Shown here in pieces: positions 30,305 through 39,033 of a stretch of DNA of 64,000 nt. How positions within the stretch are numbered: position 1 is the first letter of the stretch; each line of letters opens with the position of its first letter. Both the position numbers and the translations under genes were made by a program. The notes under the pieces are model-generated. The model did not search any database and was not told the origin of the DNA. It saw only the letters and a list, made by a program, of their open reading frames with translations. This stretch comes from an uncultured Clostridia bacterium (GTDB lineage: Bacteria; Bacillota; Clostridia; TANB77; CAG-508), in NCBI GenBank assembly GCA_934141475.1, contig CAKPCG010000001.1, positions 1 through 64,000 on the forward strand, written 5' to 3'.

Positions 30305-30340
30305 ATACAATTTACGCTATTTTTTTCGCATAAATTGCAT
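30305..30340 (-). terminator. Partial terminator between pilin-like genes and the core operon
   Basis: An imperfect stem (30305-30316 with 30327-30340) is followed on the minus strand by a T run at 30292-30304. It sits after the 150-residue pilin-like gene, before the PrgI-like gene, and resembles the hairpin at 30900-30928. Some read-through must occur if the operon is one unit. Confidence 0.65.
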
Positions 30341-30387
30341 TTTTAATATAATTGTAATATATCTGTAATCTTTTTGTAAATTGAATT

Positions 30388-30840
30388 TTAGTGTTCAACT
30401 ACTTGTGTTCTATCGTATGTAGTTAGATTATCTGATTCATTCATAAATCCTAATAAAAATTTCGATATTGAAACAGCACTAAATACTAAAATAATGCCCA
30501 AAACAATTGGAAGCATTTTTTTCATGACATTTGTTGAAAAATTAACTGGTGTTAATGTTAAATATTCAAAACCTATTGTTGCAAGTACAATAATTAGTGC
30601 TATTCCAGATATTATTTGAAGTGCTCCTAGTGCTTTTGCAGTAATCTTCTTTAACGGTTTAACTCCTTTAGTTACTTTTCCCGAAAAATCAGCTCCAAAA
30701 TCTGTAATTTCATTTGCAACAGTATAATCTCTTGGGTCTGGTTTATCCGCAGTTGCTGCATTAGAATAATTATATTCAAAAATTGATAAAACGCTTGTTA
30801 TTAATATTATCATTATTGATATTTTTCTTACTATTTTCAT
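30388..30840 (-). CDS. Pilin-like (VirB2-type) protein, copy 4
   Basis: A 150-residue protein with a signal peptide (1-28) and two membrane helices (about 70-95 and 108-130). The second helix segment, KKMLPIVLGIILVFSAVSISKFLLGF, matches (with changes) the same region of the 126-residue protein upstream, so the two are paralogues. VirB2-type pilins are small exported proteins with two helices that polymerise into the secretion pilus. Assignment is by topology and position. Confidence 0.62.
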   Translation of the reverse strand: MKIVRKISIMIILITSVLSIFEYNYSNAATADKPDPRDYTVANEITDFGADFSGKVTKGVKPLKKITAKALGALQIISGIALIIVLATIGFEYLTLTPVNFSTNVMKKMLPIVLGIILVFSAVSISKFLLGFMNESDNLTTYDRTQVVEH

Positions 30841-30899
30841 AGGTACATCACCCTTTCTATGTTACACATTTACATTATTATACCATAAAATACAAAAAA

Positions 30900-30928
30900 A
30901 TACAATCTATGTAAAACATAGATTGCAT
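30900..30928 (-). terminator. Hairpin terminator after pilin-like gene
   Basis: A stem of about 13 bp (30900-30912 with 30916-30928, loop AAA) with one mismatch is followed on the minus strand by seven T. It lies 18 bp after the 126-residue pilin-like gene and would reduce transcription of everything downstream. Confidence 0.85.
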
Positions 30929-30945
30929 CTTTATATAAAATTTTA

Positions 30946-31326
30946 TTATTTTGCAGTATCAATAACAACTCCCATGATGAATTTAGCAAATGAAACAGCT
31001 CCAAATACTAATATGATACCAATTATTATTGGAAGCATTTTCTTTTTCATTTCATCCTTTACATCTGGTGTTGCAATTATATAGTTAAATCCTGTTACTG
31101 CAAGCATTAAAATTGCAACTAAACCTGAAGCTACTTGTAAAAATCCTAATAATCTACCAACAATTGAAGCTAAACTGCCAGATGTTCCTTGGTCTGGGTT
31201 TGATGGTGTTACAGATCCTACAACATCTATTGCACTAGATGCTGCAACAGAAACATTTTGTGGCATAACAGACCATGCACAAACCGCAATTAATAAAATT
31301 ACTGATAATCTTTTAAGTGTTTTCAT
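30946..31326 (-). CDS. Pilin-like (VirB2-type) protein, copy 3
   Basis: A 126-residue protein with a signal peptide (about 1-26), a Gly/Ser stretch and two helices (about 55-75 and 92-115), the second being KKKMLPIIIGIILVFGAVSF. It is a paralogue of the 150-residue protein downstream. The start chosen is the ATG eight bases after AAAGGAGG; an earlier in-frame start at 31344 lacks a site. It probably forms an abundant pilus or channel subunit, in line with the terminator that follows. Confidence 0.65.
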   Translation of the reverse strand: MKTLKRLSVILLIAVCAWSVMPQNVSVAASSAIDVVGSVTPSNPDQGTSGSLASIVGRLLGFLQVASGLVAILMLAVTGFNYIIATPDVKDEMKKKMLPIIIGIILVFGAVSFAKFIMGVVIDTAK

Positions 31327-31377
31327 AATAATTCCTCCTTTCATTTATCTTTATTATATAAAAAGTTAATATCAAAA

Positions 31378-31809
31378 TTATTTAGTCGAAAAAGCTGCTA
31401 TTACAAGTACAACTATTGCCATTGCTACTCTCCATATTGCATAAGCTCCAAATCCTATAAACATTCCCATAAAAACTGTATGTAAACTTTTTTTTGCATC
31501 TCCTTTTCTTTGAGGAGATGTTCCTTCAATTATGTATCTTATACCTACTACAGATAATGCTACCATTGATACTCCTGCTAGTAAAAATAACAAAACTCTA
31601 TTTGCACCTTGTATCAAATTTGTTGCAAATTTCATTACTGGAGATACAATTCCTAGTTTATCTTCTACAGAGCTTTCACTTAAAAAGGAACCCGCAGCAC
31701 TAAACGCAGCACTTACCCAGTTATTTGCATCTACTGCATATACAGCTTGATTTGAATATGCAATTAATAATATTACAGAAACAATCGAAATAATTATCTT
31801 TTTTTTCAT
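31378..31809 (-). CDS. Pilin-like (VirB2-type) protein, copy 2
   Basis: A 143-residue protein with a signal peptide (about 1-26), an amphipathic region and two helices (about 70-93 and 108-138). The segment between the helices, IRYIIEGTSPQRKGDAKKSL, is basic and would be cytosolic. It belongs to the run of four pilin-like genes. The start follows GGGGGG with eight-base spacing. The exact role among the four is unknown. Confidence 0.58.
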   Translation of the reverse strand: MKKKIIISIVSVILLIAYSNQAVYAVDANNWVSAAFSAAGSFLSESSVEDKLGIVSPVMKFATNLIQGANRVLLFLLAGVSMVALSVVGIRYIIEGTSPQRKGDAKKSLHTVFMGMFIGFGAYAIWRVAMAIVVLVIAAFSTK

Positions 31810-31827
31810 ATTCAAATCCCCCCTTTT

Positions 31828-32328
31828 TTATGATGTATATGAAAATATTCCAAATACAAATCTTACTATTGTAGTACTTCCTAATAGTAGTACTGAACCT
31901 ATTAATAATTTTCTACCATATTCTAATAATGCTACTTTTGTATCTGCTCCTGCTATTGATATATTTAAATCCTTGGCTAATGGTGCATTTGAAGATAATA
32001 GTAATCCAATACCATACATACCAACAGAAACCATACATAAAAGAACACCTATTATTTGAACTATTGCAAGTATAGGATTTATAACCTGTTTTATAAATTT
32101 AATAATTGGAGTTGAAATTGTTCCTGCTGTTCCTATATTTCCCGTATTATTTGGATTAAATTTCTCTATATAATTGTCTGATGTTATACTAGTATCTATT
32201 GTTTTACTTTTTGTTGTCTTACTTATTTTTGTTGTATTATCCGCGGCTTCAACAAATGTAGGATTAAATGTAATTACCATTAAGCTTATTATTATAATCA
32301 AATTTATTATTCGTATTACTTTTTTCAT
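31828..32328 (-). CDS. Pilin-like (VirB2-type) protein, copy 1
   Basis: A 166-residue protein with a signal peptide (about 1-28), a Thr/Ser/Asn-rich exported segment and two hydrophobic helices (about 80-113 and 135-160). It resembles the next three small proteins in layout but little in sequence. The ATG follows AGGTGAT. Together with its neighbours it would supply pilin or inner channel subunits. Confidence 0.52.
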   Translation of the reverse strand: MKKVIRIINLIIIISLMVITFNPTFVEAADNTTKISKTTKSKTIDTSITSDNYIEKFNPNNTGNIGTAGTISTPIIKFIKQVINPILAIVQIIGVLLCMVSVGMYGIGLLLSSNAPLAKDLNISIAGADTKVALLEYGRKLLIGSVLLLGSTTIVRFVFGIFSYTS

Positions 32329-32408
32329 ATTTATCACCTACAATCCAATTTTATTATAATTCTTTTTTTATTTTTTTGCAACAATTATTTTTAATTTTCG
32401 ACATTTTT

Positions 32409-33710
32409 TTATTTTGTTATTGCTTGAATATCTTTCTCTGCTTCTTGTTCTTTTAGTTCTTCGATTTCATCTTCTGCTTCTTTATATCTTTTAGCCATTT
32501 TATACACTAATTTTTCTTCCCATGCTAACTTATCTTCTTCAATATTATCCATTGTATCAATCATATCTCTTAATCTATATTTCATAGCTTTTTGATATCT
32601 TATATTTGAACTTATTACATTTGCTGTTTCTTGTGCTTTATTTCTTTTTATTTCTTGTATTATGCTGTTTTTTGTATAATTTTGTTGATTATTGTTCATT
32701 TTTTCTATTAAACATCCCATATATGCCATAAATAGCTCTGGTGATAATTTTTTTAGTTCATCTTGGCCATTTAAATTTTCTTGTAATTTTTCAATTACAT
32801 CTCTTCTTATTGTTTGGTCAAATACTATGTCTCTTTTTACTGTTTTTCTGAAATTTTTATTAGCACTCTTTTTGCTATTAGAGTCCATTGCAACTTTATA
32901 GTCACTATTTTCTTGGTTTTCAGCTGTAGCTAATATACTTCCATTTTGATTATCTTTAGATTCTATATTAATTTTATATTCACTATTTTCTTGATTCTCA
33001 GCTGTAGCTAATATACTATCATTTGTTTCTTCTTTATTTACTATTTCTTTAACTGTTAAACCTTGTGATTTTGCAACAGTTACCATTTTTAATTCTTTGC
33101 TTTCTCCATTTTTAACAGCCATTTTTAATTCTTCTAATATGTCTTTAGCTTCCATTCCAAATGGCAACTCTTCTTCTTTCATTATTTGTTCAATTGTTAC
33201 GTCTAAAGCTTCTATGCTTTCTTTACCAATTATTTTTTCGAGCTGTTTTTTAGTTAAATCTATATAGTTTATTAATTTTATTTCATCTTTTTTACTTCTA
33301 TACACACTAACTAAATAATCATCCATTTCTTTTCTTTTTTTATTTACATCTTTCATTTGTTTTGCTAAAACACTTTCATCTCTTTCAGCGTAATTTCGAA
33401 TTTTACGGTATTCTTTTAGTTGTTTTTTTATTCTCATGCATTCTCTACCAGATTTGGTTAAAAATTTTAATCTTGAGCTTATTTTATGCTTATCTCTTTC
33501 ATTTTTTAGTCTGTTTTCTAATCTTTCAATCGTTCTTTTAGAACGTTCAACTCTGTCATGTGCCATCATTGACATTCTTTCTATTTGGCTTTCGTCATTT
33601 TGTATTTCATCGTATAATTGCATTTCTTCTTCTGCAATTCCTGCTTTTTTCATTTCTGCTATAATTTTAGTCATATTAAATTTTTTGTAAATATTTCTAA
33701 ATATTCCCAT
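32409..33710 (-). CDS. Coiled-coil cytosolic protein, first gene of T4SS operon
   Basis: A 433-residue protein I do not recognise. It has no signal or membrane segment. Long charged helices predicted as coiled coil cover about 25-160 and 375-430, with RTIERLENRLKNERDKHK as a typical stretch. Residues about 225-275 contain two copies of a 26-residue unit including SILATAENQENS. It starts after GAGGTGAT, directly behind the strong operon promoter, so it is made with the secretion genes and may be a cytosolic scaffold or substrate-handling protein. Function is not assigned. Confidence 0.6.
   Translation of the reverse strand: MGIFRNIYKKFNMTKIIAEMKKAGIAEEEMQLYDEIQNDESQIERMSMMAHDRVERSKRTIERLENRLKNERDKHKISSRLKFLTKSGRECMRIKKQLKEYRKIRNYAERDESVLAKQMKDVNKKRKEMDDYLVSVYRSKKDEIKLINYIDLTKKQLEKIIGKESIEALDVTIEQIMKEEELPFGMEAKDILEELKMAVKNGESKELKMVTVAKSQGLTVKEIVNKEETNDSILATAENQENSEYKINIESKDNQNGSILATAENQENSDYKVAMDSNSKKSANKNFRKTVKRDIVFDQTIRRDVIEKLQENLNGQDELKKLSPELFMAYMGCLIEKMNNNQQNYTKNSIIQEIKRNKAQETANVISSNIRYQKAMKYRLRDMIDTMDNIEEDKLAWEEKLVYKMAKRYKEAEDEIEELKEQEAEKDIQAITK
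32895..33017 (-). repeat. 78-bp direct repeat within the coiled-coil gene
   Basis: Two 45-bp near-identical copies (32895-32939 and 32973-33017) lie 78 bp apart, in frame, giving two copies of a peptide with ATAENQENS. An internal duplication. Confidence 0.8.
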
Positions 33711-33729
33711 TTAAATCACCTCATCCTTT

Positions 33730-33758
33730 ATTGTACCCTAAATAGCTTAATTTGTCAA
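33730..33758 (-). promoter_or_regulatory. Strong sigma-A promoter of the T4SS operon
   Basis: On the minus strand TTGACA (33753-33758), a 17-bp spacer and TACAAT (33730-33735) stand about 20 bp upstream of the first gene. This is near consensus, so the operon looks constitutively transcribable rather than silent. Confidence 0.8.
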
Positions 33759-33863
33759 TACTTACAGCTATTTTGTATACATAATACAAGGTACTTGCAA
33801 ATTAAACCTTTTTGTTTTAAAATAATTTTTGCAAAAATTTAAATGAAAGGAACATATTTATCA

Positions 33864-34664
33864 ATGAAAAATATTTTTAAAGTACTAATATTTCTTATAA
33901 TAATTATATTAATCTTATCACTAACATATTTATATAAAAATCCTAAAATTGCAGTTTTATGCTATCATAATATAGCAACAGAAGAAGAAAAGCAGAATTT
34001 TCCAGATGAATCAGATTGGACAATAACAACATCAAATTTTGAAGATCAACTTAAATATTTGCAAAAGCACAATTATAAAACTTTAACTATGGATGAATTT
34101 TATAAATGGAAAATTGGCGAAATTGATTTGCCGTATAAAAGTGTTCTTATAACTTTTGATGATGGATTTTTATCTAACTATGAATATGCCTTTAAACTTC
34201 TTAAAAGTTATAATATGAATGCTACCGTTTTTGTTGTTGGCTCTTTTATCGAAAATTCTACTACAAATAATTGGGATGGTAATTTAAAAACTTATATGAC
34301 AAAAGATATTTTAGAAAATTTACAATATGATTATCCTAATATTGAAATTTGCTCGCATTCATATAATTTACATTTTCAAGGTGCAATAAATCAAGATGAA
34401 AATGTTATAGTTGATGATATAAAAACTTTTAATTCTTTTTATAAGACTACTGATGTTTTTTGTTATCCATTTGGACAATATAATGATTTGTTAAAATCTT
34501 GTTTAAAAGAAAATGGATATAAAATGGCATTTAAGTATGGTCCAAATTCTAAAGACTATAAAAAAACAAGCAGAAGTGATGATTTATTTGAAATACCTAG
34601 ACTTAATGTATCTCATGGTATGAGCATTCTTAAATTTGCTTTAAGACTTTTTTCTTATAATTAA
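33864..34664 (+). CDS. Polysaccharide deacetylase (NodB-fold)
   Basis: A membrane-anchored exported enzyme of about 266 residues: helix about 4-24, then a NodB domain with LCYHNI, the metal-binding TFDDGFLS and the His motif SHSYNLH, and CYPFGQYN near the end. It would remove acetyl groups from a wall polymer such as peptidoglycan GlcNAc, altering lysozyme resistance. The start is placed at the second ATG, where AAAGGA lies upstream; a longer form from 33843 is possible. It runs opposite to the surrounding minus genes and shares a terminator with the anti-sigma gene. Confidence 0.87.
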   Translation: MKNIFKVLIFLIIIILILSLTYLYKNPKIAVLCYHNIATEEEKQNFPDESDWTITTSNFEDQLKYLQKHNYKTLTMDEFYKWKIGEIDLPYKSVLITFDDGFLSNYEYAFKLLKSYNMNATVFVVGSFIENSTTNNWDGNLKTYMTKDILENLQYDYPNIEICSHSYNLHFQGAINQDENVIVDDIKTFNSFYKTTDVFCYPFGQYNDLLKSCLKENGYKMAFKYGPNSKDYKKTSRSDDLFEIPRLNVSHGMSILKFALRLFSYN

Positions 34665-34700
34665 ATATAAGGGGCTGTAAAAAGTCCCTTTTCATTACCA

Positions 34701-34740
34701 AAAAAAGATTTGAGCTAAAATTTTAACTCAAATCTTTTTT
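34701..34740. terminator. Bidirectional terminator between deacetylase and anti-sigma genes
   Basis: A 14-bp stem (34701-34714 with 34727-34740) has A and T tracts at its base, so it can end transcription from both convergent genes. Confidence 0.85.
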
Positions 34741-34764
34741 TATGAACTTTTTTACTTCATTTTT

Positions 34765-37197
34765 TTATTTAAATTCTTCTAAATTAATATATTTTACTTC
34801 ATCATTTTGACATATATAGCTTATTTTAGTATTTCCGTCATAGTATGAAAATTCTATAGATGGCTCTATTTCTTCATCTCCTACTGGCTCAACCAAACAA
34901 TATGCGCATTTCATACCATCTTGCACTAAAGTTTCGCTATCAGTTCCAAACATTTTGTCATAATATTTATCTCCATATATTGCTAGTCCTTGTACATCTT
35001 GAACATCAATTCTTCTAATTTTTTCGTCTTTTACATAGGCTTTTATTACATTGTCAATTTTATCACCTATTTTTATTCCATTATTAGTTTCATATCCATT
35101 TTCTACATATATTGCTGTTACATAATATTTACCATTTTCTTTTAAATACGAAATATTCATATTATCACTATATATTTCATATTTTTGCTCGTCATAATCA
35201 TCTTGTTGTTCTTCAATCGGATTTTTTCCTAATATTTTTCTTACTTTGCTTCTTTCCATTCCTAATTTTATTCCACCTATCGAAGCTTCGTCCTTGTTAA
35301 ATTCTTTTCCATTTGTTTCAATAAGGTTTAATTTATTTTCTGTATTTTCTAATATTTCATTTGTTCTTTCTTCTACTCTCTGAAATATTTTATCGTTTTC
35401 TTCTGAAATTGAATTTGTTGTTGTGTCATTTGTTTTATTTAAATCTATTATTTCAAATAATCCGTCATCATTTTCTTCTTTTATTTCTTCAAGTTCTTCT
35501 ATTTTTATATTTTTAATTGTTATTTCTTTTGTAATTTTTTCAGGTATTTCTAGTTCTAGTCCATTTCCTATAAATTTTGTTCCATTCTTTTTTCCAAATA
35601 GCATTGTAAATTCGTCTTTTGAAATATCATCTAATATTGCTTTTTCTTCATCATTGTTTGTTATTACTCCAATTTGACTAGTTGCTTTTCTATTAAAGGT
35701 TATCTCATATTCATTCGTTGAATTTTCTTTAATTTCATATTCTTCTGGAATTACATAATTGAACTCACTGCCATTTTTTCTCATTACTATAAGTTGTTCT
35801 TCTCCTATTAAACCATCTACTTTACAACTAAATATTATCTTTTGGTCTGTTATTTCTATATTTGATATTTCAAGTGTTCCTCCTAAATAGCTATTTGCTT
35901 GATATTTTTTATTTTCTAATTTGTACCACTTAATTGATTTACAATACTCCACATCTTCTTCATTTCTGTCGTCTAGGTATGTTTTTTCAACCGGTAATAG
36001 TTTTATTTGCTCTATATCCTTTCCATTTTGATCAATTCCAATTGTTATTATAAAATCTTCTTCTATTTTTTCTACTTTTTCTTCTATTTTTGCATTTGTT
36101 CCATAATGGTTTACAAGGTCTTTATATGTCATTTCTTTGTTATTACTAATAATTTCTGATGAATTTACTGTAATTTGTCTATTTTCATCTCTAGCAGATA
36201 TGTATTTTCTCAATTCATCTATTTTCATGTAATTTCCATCAGCTAATATTGCATAACTATCAAAATCTTTGTTAACTTCATAATTTATATTTTCTCCATT
36301 TAGACCTGTTAGCATAAATGTGTTTTCAATTTGTTTATAAATATCTTGCTTGTATTCTTCATATGTTTTTTCTTCTGTTATACTTGCTTTTACTATTGTT
36401 TCAAAATTTGTATTAGCGGCATCTTTTATTTTTATAGTTTTATTTCCAATTTTTTGAGAAGGATATTCTATAGATGTTTTTTCTACATTCTTTCTTTCTA
36501 TATCCATAGAAAATTCTTTGTTTATACTGTTTTGATTTACCTCTGTAAATTCATCTGTACTTGTATCTTCTTGTCTATAGTTAGCTGTTTCAGTACCATC
36601 GTTAAATACAATATTTTCAATTTGTAATTTTACATTAAATTCGTTTTCTTTTATATCTGATATATTGTATATTTTGAAAATTTTATATTCATTTTCTGCA
36701 TTTTTTTGAACAGTTGATGCCCATGGATGTATTTTTTCTTCTTTTATAATTGCATCTGATGACATTTCTATTTGGTAGTTTCCATTATATTTTTTTATTT
36801 CGCCATATCTTTTTATGCCTTTGTCTTTTAACTTAAGTGTATATTCAGATATTAAATATGTATTGTCACATGCAATATTATTTAGTGTAATAGTTAAATA
36901 TTCATTATCAATTTTTTTGTTTATTTCTACTGCACTATTTTCATAGTTTTTACTTGCCTTTTGAAGTCCTAATTCTTTTAAATTTAAATTACCTGTTATT
37001 GCAGCATATGATGTTACTCCAAGTATACAAACAGCAAATACTGCTGCTATTCCTTTTACTACTTTATAATTTCTGTTTTGAGGTTTTATTGATTGTCTTT
37101 CTATTTCTTCTTTTATTCTATATTTTAATTTTTCTGGTGCTTTTATTTGATCATTTATATCTTTTTTTATTAGATCATCAAATTTTTCTTCTTTCAT
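34765..37197 (-). CDS. Very large DUF4179-type anti-sigma factor
   Basis: An 810-residue membrane protein. The N-terminal cytosolic part (about 1-45) has the short helical segment that binds ECF sigma factors, followed by one membrane helix (about 47-67, VVKGIAAVFAVCILGVTSYA) and a DUF4179 region (to about 210). The long extracytoplasmic remainder includes repeated beta-type segments and a C-terminal domain (about 640-790, GGIKLGMERSKVRKILG). It lies 14 bp after the ECF sigma gene, so the pair forms a signal-transduction unit that senses the cell surface. The size of the sensor part is unusual for the family. The signal is unknown. Confidence 0.8.
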   Translation of the reverse strand: MKEEKFDDLIKKDINDQIKAPEKLKYRIKEEIERQSIKPQNRNYKVVKGIAAVFAVCILGVTSYAAITGNLNLKELGLQKASKNYENSAVEINKKIDNEYLTITLNNIACDNTYLISEYTLKLKDKGIKRYGEIKKYNGNYQIEMSSDAIIKEEKIHPWASTVQKNAENEYKIFKIYNISDIKENEFNVKLQIENIVFNDGTETANYRQEDTSTDEFTEVNQNSINKEFSMDIERKNVEKTSIEYPSQKIGNKTIKIKDAANTNFETIVKASITEEKTYEEYKQDIYKQIENTFMLTGLNGENINYEVNKDFDSYAILADGNYMKIDELRKYISARDENRQITVNSSEIISNNKEMTYKDLVNHYGTNAKIEEKVEKIEEDFIITIGIDQNGKDIEQIKLLPVEKTYLDDRNEEDVEYCKSIKWYKLENKKYQANSYLGGTLEISNIEITDQKIIFSCKVDGLIGEEQLIVMRKNGSEFNYVIPEEYEIKENSTNEYEITFNRKATSQIGVITNNDEEKAILDDISKDEFTMLFGKKNGTKFIGNGLELEIPEKITKEITIKNIKIEELEEIKEENDDGLFEIIDLNKTNDTTTNSISEENDKIFQRVEERTNEILENTENKLNLIETNGKEFNKDEASIGGIKLGMERSKVRKILGKNPIEEQQDDYDEQKYEIYSDNMNISYLKENGKYYVTAIYVENGYETNNGIKIGDKIDNVIKAYVKDEKIRRIDVQDVQGLAIYGDKYYDKMFGTDSETLVQDGMKCAYCLVEPVGDEEIEPSIEFSYYDGNTKISYICQNDEVKYINLEEFK

Positions 37198-37211
37198 CTT
37201 TTTTCCCTCCT

Positions 37212-37730
37212 TTATATTTCATTTTCATCATATTTTAAAATTTTTGCCAATTCTTTTCTTGCTCTTGAAAGTCTTGATTTTACTGTTCCTTCAGGAATTT
37301 TTAGAATTTTAGCAATCACGCTTATTGGCTCATCTTGTATATAATATAAAACTACAATTTGAGCAAGTTCATCATTCAATGATTGAATTGCATTTTTTAT
37401 GTCTATTTTCTGTTCGTTGTTTTGAGTATAATTTTTACCTTCTTGCTGGTATTCTTGAATGTATACTACTTTTTTGTTTTTTCTAATTATTAAATAACAT
37501 TCATTTTTTAGTATTTTGGTTAGCCAGGTTTTAAAAAATTCTTCATGTTTTAATTTTTTTATGTTTTGATACATTTTTAGCACAGCATTTGATATTGCAT
37601 CTGAGGCGTTATCTTCATCTTTTAGGATTATATATGCTATTTTATACATATAGTCTATATTTTCCATTATTATTTCTTCAAATGCTTGCTTATTTCCATT
37701 TTTTGCTTCTTTTATTTTTTCTATTTCCAT
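37212..37730 (-). CDS. ECF-type RNA polymerase sigma factor
   Basis: A 172-residue sigma factor with region 2 (about 12-75, NIDYMYKIAYIILKDEDNAS) and region 4 (about 112-165, IPEGTVKSRLSRARKEL as the helix-turn-helix). It directs RNA polymerase to a small regulon and is normally held by the membrane protein encoded just downstream. An AAGGGGG site precedes the ATG. Confidence 0.9.
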   Translation of the reverse strand: MEIEKIKEAKNGNKQAFEEIIMENIDYMYKIAYIILKDEDNASDAISNAVLKMYQNIKKLKHEEFFKTWLTKILKNECYLIIRKNKKVVYIQEYQQEGKNYTQNNEQKIDIKNAIQSLNDELAQIVVLYYIQDEPISVIAKILKIPEGTVKSRLSRARKELAKILKYDENEI

Positions 37731-37760
37731 ATTTTCCCCCTTCTTCCCATGTTTTTATAT

Positions 37761-37790
37761 GTTAGATTCATTATAGCTTATATTGGTTCA
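37761..37790 (-). promoter_or_regulatory. Candidate ECF-dependent autoregulatory promoter
   Basis: TGAACC (37785-37790) and TCTAAC (37761-37766), 18 bp apart, precede the sigma gene. The AAC-type -35 is typical for ECF sigma factors, and autoregulation is usual. This is weak evidence from one site only. Confidence 0.35.
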
Positions 37791-37828
37791 AAAAGTTTTA
37801 AAATTTTTTATATTTTTACATATAATAA

Positions 37829-37867
37829 AAAATACACTAAAAACATTTCTGCTTTTTAGTGTATTTT
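37829..37867 (-). terminator. Hairpin terminator after the MntA-like gene
   Basis: A 15-bp stem (37829-37843 with 37853-37867) lies downstream of the HepT/MntA pair, with a T-rich end on the minus strand. Confidence 0.8.
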
Positions 37868-37898
37868 ATGTTCTTAGTACTTTCTGGTTATTTTATTA

Positions 37899-38204
37899 TC
37901 ATTTTGAATCCGCACTATAAACTAAAACTTCTTCTAAATCCTCATCTTCTAATAAAGAGTCCTTTATACTTCCAGTTGTAATTATATCAACCTTCTTATT
38001 TAATGCCTCCTCCAAGGCACATTTCACTTCGACAATTTTAAATCCACCAATTACATCCTCGGTTCTTACTATAATATCAACATCGCTATCCTCTTTTTGC
38101 TTTTTCTTTGCATATGAACCGAAAACCCAAACGTATACTAAATTATATTGTATAGCAACAGGCTTTATTTTTTCCGTTATTTTTTCTAATTCTGACACAT
38201 TCAT
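37899..38204 (-). CDS. mntA: MntA-like nucleotidyltransferase antitoxin
   Basis: A 101-residue minimal nucleotidyltransferase. It has the GSYAKKKQKEDSDVDI signature (GS then DxD), which forms the Mg-binding catalytic site. In studied HepT/MntA pairs this enzyme neutralises the HepT toxin by AMPylating a tyrosine. The gene overlaps hepT by 4 bp, so the two are coupled. Confidence 0.85.
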   Translation of the reverse strand: MNVSELEKITEKIKPVAIQYNLVYVWVFGSYAKKKQKEDSDVDIIVRTEDVIGGFKIVEVKCALEEALNKKVDIITTGSIKDSLLEDEDLEEVLVYSADSK

Positions 38205-38566
38205 GCCTCCTCTTTTAAAATTCTTTTACAAAACTCTTTTATTTTATCAATTTCATTTTCTATTACATCCCATAATATAGCTTTATCAATTGTTTCGTAA
38301 TTATGTACCACTATATCCCTCATCCCAGCTATATTTTTCCATGGAATTTCATTGTGCTGATTTCTAAAATCCATAGAAATTTTTTTTACTAATTCTCCAA
38401 TCTGTGTGACAGGTGTTAGAACTGCATTTTGATATATTTTATTATTTTCAAATTTTTCATATTCATCACCAAAGTATATTTTTGTTTCTAATATTATATT
38501 ACAATGTTTTATTATTGCTTGAAGAATTTTCTTTGTTCTTTCATCTATATTTTTATTAAACTCCAT
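38201..38566 (-). CDS. hepT: HepT-like toxin
   Basis: A 121-residue all-helical protein of the HepT (DUF86) family. It carries the RX4HXY motif as RDIVVHNY, which is the RNase active site and AMPylation target in characterised members. It is the first gene of the pair. No mobile element is visible nearby, but two tRNA genes are immediately upstream, a frequent place for acquired genes. Confidence 0.85.
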   Translation of the reverse strand: MEFNKNIDERTKKILQAIIKHCNIILETKIYFGDEYEKFENNKIYQNAVLTPVTQIGELVKKISMDFRNQHNEIPWKNIAGMRDIVVHNYETIDKAILWDVIENEIDKIKEFCKRILKEEA

Positions 38567-38590
38567 GTTATTCCTCTCCTTTTTTAAAAA

Positions 38591-38624
38591 AACAACAAGA
38601 AAGTGTTATCCATTTCTTGTTGTT
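38591..38624. terminator. Hairpin terminator after tRNA-Ser(GCT)
   Basis: A 12-bp perfect stem (38591-38602 with 38613-38624, 10-base loop) with T runs on both sides ends the tRNA transcript before hepT. Confidence 0.88.
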
Positions 38625-38651
38625 TTTTATTCGCGTAATCATAACGCTTTC

Positions 38652-38741
38652 TGGCGGAGAAAGAGGGGTTCGAACCCTCGCGCCGATTACTCGACCTAAC
38701 AGTTTAGCAAACTGTCCCCTTCACCACTTGGGTATTTCTCC
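38652..38741 (-). tRNA. tRNA-Ser (anticodon GCT)
   Basis: A 90-nt cloverleaf with a long variable arm. The anticodon loop reads TTTGCTAA, the T loop GGTTCGAACC, the acceptor GGAGAAA pairs with TTTCTCC, and the 3' CCA is encoded. Confidence 0.95.
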
Positions 38742-38770
38742 AAATAAGATTTATTAAATTATAAAAAAAT

Positions 38771-38805
38771 CGTAGAAGATTGTTTTATGACAATTTTTCT
38801 ACGTT
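38771..38805 (-). terminator. Hairpin between the two tRNA-Ser genes
   Basis: An imperfect stem (CGTAGAA with TTCTACG, extended by ATTGT/ACAAT) is followed by seven T on the minus strand. It ends or processes the tRNA-Ser(TGA) transcript. Confidence 0.7.
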
Positions 38806-38810
38806 TTATT

Positions 38811-38902
<92 letters not shown>

Positions 38903-38920
38903 ATCAGTTAAACCTTGTAT

Positions 38921-38950
38921 ATATTACCATAGATAATTCTGTTTTGTCAA
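38921..38950 (-). promoter_or_regulatory. Promoter of the tRNA-Ser genes
   Basis: TTGACA (38945-38950), 18-bp spacer and TAATAT (38921-38926) on the minus strand, about 20 bp upstream of tRNA-Ser(TGA). Confidence 0.65.
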
Positions 38951-39033
38951 TAGTTTTTTTGATTTTTTTATCAAAATTTTGTCACATTGTTTAAAGTCTT
39001 GGTATCACTGCTATACAAGGTTTATATTCTTTT

